From an uncultured Alphaproteobacteria bacterium (GTDB taxonomy: Bacteria > Pseudomonadota > Alphaproteobacteria > Rhizobiales > Beijerinckiaceae), in NCBI GenBank assembly GCA_937903315.1, contig CALCZO010000206.1, forward strand, positions 1 through 11,004: a stretch of 11,004 nt of DNA. The letters run 5' to 3'. The translations under genes and the position numbers were made by a program. Shown here one piece after another: positions 7,377-11,004 of the stretch (the stretch's first letter is position 1; every line of letters starts with the position of its first letter). The notes under the pieces were generated by a model, which saw only the letters and a program-made list of their open reading frames with translations, was not told where the DNA came from and did not search any database.

Positions 7377-7385
7377 AGCTCAGGC
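7371..7385. terminator. Palindrome joining two convergent stop codons
   Basis: GCCTGA (7371-7376) and TCAGGC (7380-7385) are perfect reverse complements separated by three bases. Each arm contains the stop codon of one of the convergent genes (dehydrogenase on +, acyltransferase on -). There is no T-tract. It may act as a weak bidirectional terminator or 3'-end stem, but a 6-bp stem could be chance, since both genes simply end GCC-TGA. Confidence 0.3.
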
Positions 7386-8486
7386 GGCGCCGTGCGCGGT
7401 TGCCTGCACGTTCGAGCCGAACCGCTTGCGCAGGGCAAAGAACGGCTTTTCGACGAACCGGTAAGAGGCGATGGCAAACCCGAACGACAGCAGCCAGCCC
7501 AGGGCGACGCCGGCCACGAACGGCAATCCTGCCGCCGCCATCAGCCGTTCGCCGAGATCGAGACCGAGGATGTGCCACAGATACAGCGAATAGCTGAGCC
7601 GGCCGATCCAGCGCACCGGCTCGGCTTCGAGCAGGGCGGTGATGCGGGGCAGCGTGCCGGCCACGGTGGCAGCCACAACCAGCGGCATCAGGGCCAGCCC
7701 CTGCAGGGAGTAGCGCAGCGTTTCCCGGAAGACCGGATTGCGATAGGCCAGCGTGTAGACGATCAGCAGCCCTGCAACCATCAAGCCCGACGGACGGATC
7801 AGCCAGTCCATCACGGCCCGCCCCCGGGCGCTCCACCACATCAGCGCAGCCATCGCGCCATAGAGAATGGAATCGAGCCGCGTCTCGGTCGCCTTGCCGG
7901 TGTAGTCGGTCGCAATGTCGGTGTGGTTGATGACGACATAGACCCGCACCATCAGGGACGCGAGGCACACCAGAGCCAGCGCCGGCAACGCCAGCCGCGG
8001 CCGGGCGAGCAGCACGGTCATCACCAGCGGGTAGACGAAATAGAAATGCTCCTCGACCGCCAGCGACCAGAGCTGTCCGCCGAGCCCGGCGACAAGATCG
8101 GGCCGGAAGATCGCCAGATAATTGGCGAGATAGGCCAATGCGCCGAGAATGCCGAGCGGGTGGACATGAATGCCGTAGAGCGCCATCACCAGCACCGTCA
8201 CGCCGATTGACACGATCAGCGGCGGATAGAGGCGGATCAGCCGACGCATGTAGAATGCGCCGATCGCCAGCCGGCCGTCACGCCGGAATTCAACCAGCAT
8301 CAGGGTCGTGATCAGAAAACCGCTGATGAAGAAGAACAGCGTCACGCCGAACACGCCGGGCACGACATGCGCCAGACCTGAATGCGAGATCATCACCAGA
8401 AGGATGCTGATCGCCCGCACGCCATCGAGGCCCGGCAGAACGGCAGGAATGGCGGGAAGGCGATCGGCGGACGGCGAAAGGATCAC
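7380..8486 (-). CDS. Membrane acyltransferase, acyltransferase-3 (OafA/YrhL-like) family
   Basis: Acyltransferase-3 proteins are multi-pass inner-membrane enzymes that move acetyl or other acyl groups onto surface sugars, lipids or antibiotics. The 368-residue protein has about ten hydrophobic segments and no C-terminal SGNH domain. It shows the family R-x10-H signature (R24 to H35, in DGVRAISILLVMISHSG), ISGFLIT (54-60), FYMRRLIRLYPPL (78-90), LWSLAVEEHFYFVYPL (139-154) and a final VEKPFFALRKRFG. The acceptor cannot be told from sequence, and no polysaccharide cluster adjoins it. The start is GTG at 8486, with GGAG eleven bases upstream, a somewhat long spacing. No stronger start lies before the conserved R24. 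It converges on the dehydrogenase gene with a three-base gap. Confidence 0.92.
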   Translation of the reverse strand: MILSPSADRLPAIPAVLPGLDGVRAISILLVMISHSGLAHVVPGVFGVTLFFFISGFLITTLMLVEFRRDGRLAIGAFYMRRLIRLYPPLIVSIGVTVLVMALYGIHVHPLGILGALAYLANYLAIFRPDLVAGLGGQLWSLAVEEHFYFVYPLVMTVLLARPRLALPALALVCLASLMVRVYVVINHTDIATDYTGKATETRLDSILYGAMAALMWWSARGRAVMDWLIRPSGLMVAGLLIVYTLAYRNPVFRETLRYSLQGLALMPLVVAATVAGTLPRITALLEAEPVRWIGRLSYSLYLWHILGLDLGERLMAAAGLPFVAGVALGWLLSFGFAIASYRFVEKPFFALRKRFGSNVQATAHGAA

Positions 8487-8585
8487 AGCGGCGGCAACTC
8501 CGGAGCGGCGGCGGGCCGTCGCCCTCTTTGTCGCCTGAGAGAGCTTAAGGTCAGGCTAAGACGCCCCGTCTGCTCCGGGAAACGG
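8487..8585 (-). promoter_or_regulatory. Leader of the acyltransferase gene, with a dyad
   Basis: This non-coding stretch lies between the small-gene terminator and the acyltransferase start. It contains GCCTGA (8533-8538) and TCAGGC (8551-8556), perfect 6-bp arms 12 bases apart, and a small AGACG / CGTCT hairpin at 8559-8571. I see no clear -35/-10 pair. It must hold the acyltransferase promoter unless transcription reads through from upstream. Confidence 0.25.
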
Positions 8586-8605
8586 AAAACCGCCCCGGAG
8601 GGCGG
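8586..8605 (-). terminator. Intrinsic terminator of the small membrane peptide gene
   Basis: Read on the minus strand, CCGCCC-TCCG-GGGCGG (8605-8590) is followed directly by TTTT (8589-8586). This 6-bp GC stem with tetraloop and U-run is the only textbook intrinsic terminator in the window. It lies 61 bases after the stop of the peptide gene at 8667. A second 6-bp stem (GGCTCG / CGAGCC, 8635-8651) lies between them in the 3' untranslated region. Confidence 0.65.
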
Positions 8606-8666
8606 CGTCCTACGCAACGGGTGCAACAGGTCCGGGCTCGCCGCCCGAGCCAACTGGTCTGGCCGC

Positions 8667-8750
8667 TCAGAACGCTCCGAGCAGAATGCCCGCCAGCACG
8701 ACGAACGCCGCAGTCAGCGCAATCACATCCAGCCTCAAGGCAAGTCCCAT
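8667..8750 (-). CDS. 27-residue single-helix membrane peptide
   Basis: The function is unknown. The peptide opens MGLALRLD, continues with a hydrophobic run rich in Ala, Val and Leu (about residues 9-27, IALTAAFVVLAGILLG) and ends in AF, giving one transmembrane helix with almost no soluble part. The polar N-terminal RLD would lie at the membrane face. ATG 8750 is preceded by AAAAGGGG, with AGGGG seven bases away, the best ribosome binding site in the window. A longer in-frame reading from 8873 (68 residues) exists, but its upstream part is Arg/His-rich, unlike a membrane protein, and would cross the promoter-like sequence. A promoter-like sequence at 8782-8809 and a terminator at 8586-8605 make a self-contained transcript of about 190 nt. 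It could regulate a membrane complex, as many such peptides do, or the RNA itself could matter. Confidence 0.65.
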   Translation of the reverse strand: MGLALRLDVIALTAAFVVLAGILLGAF

Positions 8751-8781
8751 AGAGACACCCCTTTTCTGTTGCCGTGATCCG

Positions 8782-8809
8782 ATGTTAGCAAATTCTTCAC
8801 GTTTGTGAA
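8782..8809 (-). promoter_or_regulatory. Promoter for the small membrane peptide gene
   Basis: On the minus strand TTCACA (8809-8804), a 16-base spacer and TAACAT (8787-8782) resemble a sigma-70 promoter (5 of 6 and 4 of 6 consensus bases). Predicted initiation near 8775 leaves a leader of about 25 bases containing the AGGGG ribosome binding site. Confidence 0.5.
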
Positions 8810-8810
8810 G
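8795..8810. promoter_or_regulatory. Palindrome overlapping the -35, candidate operator
   Basis: CTTCAC-GTTT-GTGAAG is a perfect 6-bp dyad (8795-8800 and 8805-8810) whose right arm covers the proposed -35 hexamer of the small peptide promoter. That position would suit a repressor site. No cognate regulator is evident. Confidence 0.3.
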
Positions 8811-8850
8811 CCCCCCGCCCTCCCTGTGGACAAGACGCCGATGGCACAAG

Positions 8851-8921
8851 CTTAAAAAACGTATTCCGGACAAGTAATGATCAGCGAATTCAATTCGCCA
8901 AAAAGCGTCTATTAAGCATAA
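8851..8921. other. AT-rich island with palindrome, downstream of the amidase gene
   Basis: By my count 8851-8930 has 27 G or C in 80 bases (34%), against a strongly GC-rich surround. It contains GCGAATT-C-AATTCGC (8884-8898, perfect 7-bp arms around one base), but no T-tract correctly placed to make this a terminator. The heptamer GGACAAG occurs at 8828-8834 and 8868-8874, 40 bases apart, and the first copy sits within TGTGGACAA (8825-8833), one mismatch from a DnaA box. I find no plausible gene here. Confidence 0.4.
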
Positions 8922-10175
8922 TCAGAATTTTAGTGCCTTCTCCACATAACTGGCCGCGGCAAGCGCGCGATCATCAGCGCCGAACCGCGACACGACTTGG
9001 ATGCCAACCGGCAGGTTGTCTGATGACCGACAGCCCGGAACGGCAACGCACGGCGTACCCAGCAGCGTGAACAGCTTGTTGAACGTCGCCTCGCCGGTGG
9101 TCGTCCGGTCAGGAGCCGCCCCCGGCGCGGCATAGGTCAACAGCGCATCGAAGGCGCCGAACACCTCGCGCGCCTGCCGACGGGCACGCTTGGCGACGCC
9201 GCGCGCAACATCATAGGCCTCGTGCGCGATCGGGACGGCCGGAGCGAATTTCGACAGCAGAACCTCCGAAAGCTGAGCCCGGCGCTCGGCGATTTCCCAG
9301 GCCAGCGCGACGCCGCCCTCGTAATCATAGAGCGTCGCGTGAGCGGCCTGCGCCTCGGCGAACATGCCCAGATCGACATCGACAACCCGTGCCCCGGCCT
9401 TCTCTACCGCACGGATCGCAGCCGACAGCGCCGCTTCGGCCTCGGGCGACGCCGCTCCGGCGAAGGGCATGCGCGAGACCGCAAAGGTCGGAGTGCCGAA
9501 ATCACGGCCGTCCACCCTCAGATCGCGTCCCGTGATCGCCGCAAGCCCGAAGGCAAGATCAACCACCCGGGCGCCGAACAGGCCGAGCGTGTCGAGCGTC
9601 CACGCACCCGGTTTGATCCCCACCATCGGCAACAGGCGGAACGAGGTCTTGATCGCGGCAACGCCGCAGAAGCTCGCCGGGCGGATGACCGAACCGCCGG
9701 TCTGCGTGCCGAAGGCCAGCGGCATCATTCCGGCTGCAACCCCGGCCGCCGAACCGGAGGAGGACCCACCCGGCGTATGGTCCCTGTGGTGCGGGTTGAC
9801 CGTGACCGACGGTTCAAGGAAGGCAAACTCCGTCGTCACCGACTTGCCGAGCAGCAATCCTCCCGCCGCCTGCGTCTGGACAACGATCGGCGCATCGGCG
9901 CGCGGCTGCCAGCCGGCATAGATCGGCGAGCCGTATTCGGTCGGCAGGTCAGCCGTCTCGATGATGTCCTTGAAGGCCACCGGCAGGCCGCACAGCGGCG
10001 TATCGGTGCGTGCCCGCGCCGCGGCGAGCCGAAGCGCGGTCAGATCGAGGTGGGCAAACGCCCGGATGTCGCGCTCGCAGTCGTCGATTGCCTCGACAAT
10101 CAGTTCGACAACGCCGCCGGGCGTCAGATCGCCGCCATCCAGCGCTTCGGCAAGGTCGAGGGCACGCAACATCAT
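8922..10175 (-). CDS. Amidase-signature family hydrolase
   Basis: Amidase-signature enzymes hydrolyse amides through a Ser-cisSer-Lys triad; substrates range from acylated amines to urea derivatives, and none can be assigned here. The 417-residue product is a little shorter than the usual 450-480. It carries GLPVAFKDII with catalytic K69, TPGGSSSGSAAGVAAG with S138 as the cis-Ser, and GTQTGGSVIRPASFCG with nucleophile S162. The 24-residue S138-S162 spacing matches the family. The C-terminal TLLGTPCVAVPGC and LPVGIQVVSRFGADD are also typical. It is not GatA: no gatB or gatC adjoins it and the sequence is short. Two ATGs are adjacent. GGAG is four bases from the first (10175) and seven from the second (10172), so the second may be the true start. 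The gene is divergent from the TetR gene, its likely regulator. Confidence 0.92.
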   Translation of the reverse strand: MMLRALDLAEALDGGDLTPGGVVELIVEAIDDCERDIRAFAHLDLTALRLAAARARTDTPLCGLPVAFKDIIETADLPTEYGSPIYAGWQPRADAPIVVQTQAAGGLLLGKSVTTEFAFLEPSVTVNPHHRDHTPGGSSSGSAAGVAAGMMPLAFGTQTGGSVIRPASFCGVAAIKTSFRLLPMVGIKPGAWTLDTLGLFGARVVDLAFGLAAITGRDLRVDGRDFGTPTFAVSRMPFAGAASPEAEAALSAAIRAVEKAGARVVDVDLGMFAEAQAAHATLYDYEGGVALAWEIAERRAQLSEVLLSKFAPAVPIAHEAYDVARGVAKRARRQAREVFGAFDALLTYAAPGAAPDRTTTGEATFNKLFTLLGTPCVAVPGCRSSDNLPVGIQVVSRFGADDRALAAASYVEKALKF

Positions 10176-10275
10176 CCAACTCCGCTGTCATGTCCCGAAC
10201 CGCTTAGGACGTTGACCGCCACGATGCAATCGGTCGTGCTTTGCAGCGCGGCGTCACATGCGCTAACAACGACCC
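10176..10275. promoter_or_regulatory. Divergent promoter and operator region, amidase / TetR
   Basis: This 100-base gap must serve both genes. On the minus strand TTGCAT (10229-10224), 17 bases, then TAAGCG (10206-10201) is a weak promoter for the amidase. On the plus strand TTGCAG (10241-10246), 17 bases, then TAACAA (10264-10269) ends six bases before the TetR ATG. A better -35 alone, TTGACC, is at 10212-10217. GACCG (10214-10218) and CGGTC (10231-10235) form a dyad with 12 bases between the arms, a candidate TetR operator. All are low-confidence motif readings. Confidence 0.3.
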
Positions 10276-10938
10276 ATGTCCCGCCGCCCCGCCCCCTGCC
10301 CGATGGGCCTGTTCTCGTTCCGCAAGCCGGAGGGCAGCTACCACCACGGCAATCTCAAGGAGACATTGCTCGATGTCGCCGAGGCAATGATCGCCGAGCG
10401 CGGCCCGGCCGGTTTGTCACTCTCGGAAATGGCGCGGATGGCCGGGGTGAGTTCTGCGGCCATCTATCGCCACTATGCTGATCTTGATCGGCTGATCGGC
10501 GCGGTGGCGCGTCGCGGTTTCGAGGACTTTTCCGCCCGGTTGCGCGGTGCTGGCGCCGCAGCCTCGGCCGGTCCGGCCGGTTTTCGTGCGATGGGCAGCG
10601 CCTATCTCGCCTTTGCGCGCGAGCGGCCCGGTGCCTACGCCGCAATGTTTTCCTCTCCGATCAACCACACCGACCCAGAATTGGTCCGCGCCGGGCAGAT
10701 CGCCTTCGATACGCTGGTCGGCGGGCTCGGGACGACGCTGGCACCGGCCGGCCTGCGCCCGGCCGATTGCCTTGGACTAGCCGTCAAGATCTGGTCTCTC
10801 GCCCATGGTGTCGCCACCCTGACCGGAGCAGGCCGACTGGGTCCCGAGTCCGGTGTCGTTCCCGAAACCGTGCTCGACGAGGGCGTATCTGCCATGATCG
10901 GTGCAGCCGTGCAGGCAGCAAAGACGCGCGTTGCGTGA
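10276..10938 (+). CDS. TetR/AcrR family regulator with WHG-type C-terminal domain
   Basis: A dimeric ligand-responsive DNA-binding protein, usually a repressor. SYHHGNLKETLLDVAEAMI (21-39) begins the TetR N-terminal domain. The helix-turn-helix covers about 47-77, with LSEMARMAGVSSAAIYRHYAD as recognition region. The C-terminal half shows AYLAFARERPGAYAAMF and the W-x3-H-G signature (W173, H177, G178 in IWSLAHGVATL) for which the WHG domain is named. The ligand is unknown. Being divergent from the amidase gene, it probably controls that gene and itself. ATG 10276 has no Shine-Dalgarno; a -10-like TAACAA ends six bases before it, which would fit a leaderless message. ATG 10303 (residue 10) is an alternative start and also lacks a ribosome binding site. 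Residues 1-17 are not conserved in the domain, so the start is uncertain. Confidence 0.92.
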   Translation: MSRRPAPCPMGLFSFRKPEGSYHHGNLKETLLDVAEAMIAERGPAGLSLSEMARMAGVSSAAIYRHYADLDRLIGAVARRGFEDFSARLRGAGAAASAGPAGFRAMGSAYLAFARERPGAYAAMFSSPINHTDPELVRAGQIAFDTLVGGLGTTLAPAGLRPADCLGLAVKIWSLAHGVATLTGAGRLGPESGVVPETVLDEGVSAMIGAAVQAAKTRVA

Positions 10939-10979
10939 TCGTTTCCGGCAGAGCTTTCTGAAAATTCGGTCGGCGGCGT

Positions 10980-11004
10980 CTTGAAATCGCCCCCATCATG
11001 CTCT
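10980..11004 (+). promoter_or_regulatory. Heat-shock-like (RpoH) -35 element at the window edge
   Basis: CTTGAA (10980-10985) matches the -35 of sigma-32 promoters and is followed by a spacer with a CCCCC run. After 17 bases the window ends in CT, where the alphaproteobacterial RpoH -10 (CYTATNT) would begin. The rest of the motif and its gene are out of view, so this is a partial match only. Confidence 0.3.

Noticed and set aside
5810..7597. 595-codon plus-strand open frame
   Set aside because: It runs antisense to the DUF2158 gene and out of frame through the dehydrogenase gene; Arg/Pro/Gly-rich shadow.
8825..8833. DnaA-box-like 9-mer as a replication origin
   Set aside because: One near-match is not an origin; no cluster of boxes and no dnaA, dnaN or hemE-type neighbour is present.
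8667..8873. 68-residue version of the small membrane peptide
   Set aside because: The first 41 residues are Arg/His/Gly-rich, would cross the promoter-like sequence, and lack a ribosome binding site. The ATG at 8750 has an excellent one.
8884..8904. Palindrome plus A-run as an intrinsic terminator
   Set aside because: On the plus strand the stem is followed by A, not T. On the minus strand the T-run comes before the stem, so it would not terminate amidase transcription in the usual way.
9222..10481. 419-codon plus-strand open frame
   Set aside because: Antisense to the amidase gene and running into the TetR gene in another frame; Arg-rich shadow.

Overview
The window looks like ordinary chromosome from a GC-rich alphaproteobacterium. 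The UvrB has a long N-terminal extension and a C-terminal tail with a GPGTDRE-type motif, which I associate with Hyphomicrobiales and relatives. That order is an inference; no rRNA or other phylogenetic marker is present. I see no phage, transposase, CRISPR, tRNA or rRNA.

Layout: (1) 1-659, the 3' part of a class-I-like polyphosphate kinase 2 (+), cut by the window edge. (2) 792-3007, a two-gene minus-strand unit: prfC (release factor 3), whose stop overlaps the GTG start of a left-handed beta-helix transferase resembling the acetyltransferase half of GlmU. (3) 3089-5683, uvrB (+), divergent from prfC. (4) 5731-6108 (-), a small exported DUF2158-type protein with a C-terminal run of 17 Asp followed by EDEDED. 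(5) 6264-7376 (+), an exported PQQ-dependent sugar dehydrogenase of the YliI/GdhB type. (6) 7380-8486 (-), a membrane acyltransferase-3 (OafA-like), three bases from the dehydrogenase stop. (7) 8487-8921, a 435-base stretch holding a 27-residue single-helix membrane peptide gene (8667-8750, -) with its own promoter-like sequence, strong ribosome binding site and intrinsic terminator, followed by an AT-rich island. (8) 8922-10175 (-), an amidase-signature hydrolase. (9) 10276-10938 (+), a TetR regulator with a WHG-type C-terminal domain, divergent from the amidase. (10) A heat-shock-like -35 element at the right edge, pointing out of the window.

Most neighbours do not share a pathway. The believable functional links are prfC with the overlapping transferase gene (co-transcription and probable coupling), and TetR with the divergent amidase (likely local regulation). 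The least ordinary items are the poly-aspartate exported DUF2158 protein, whose gene also carries a perfect 12-bp hairpin, and the self-contained small membrane peptide gene. I found no clear multi-gene novel system.
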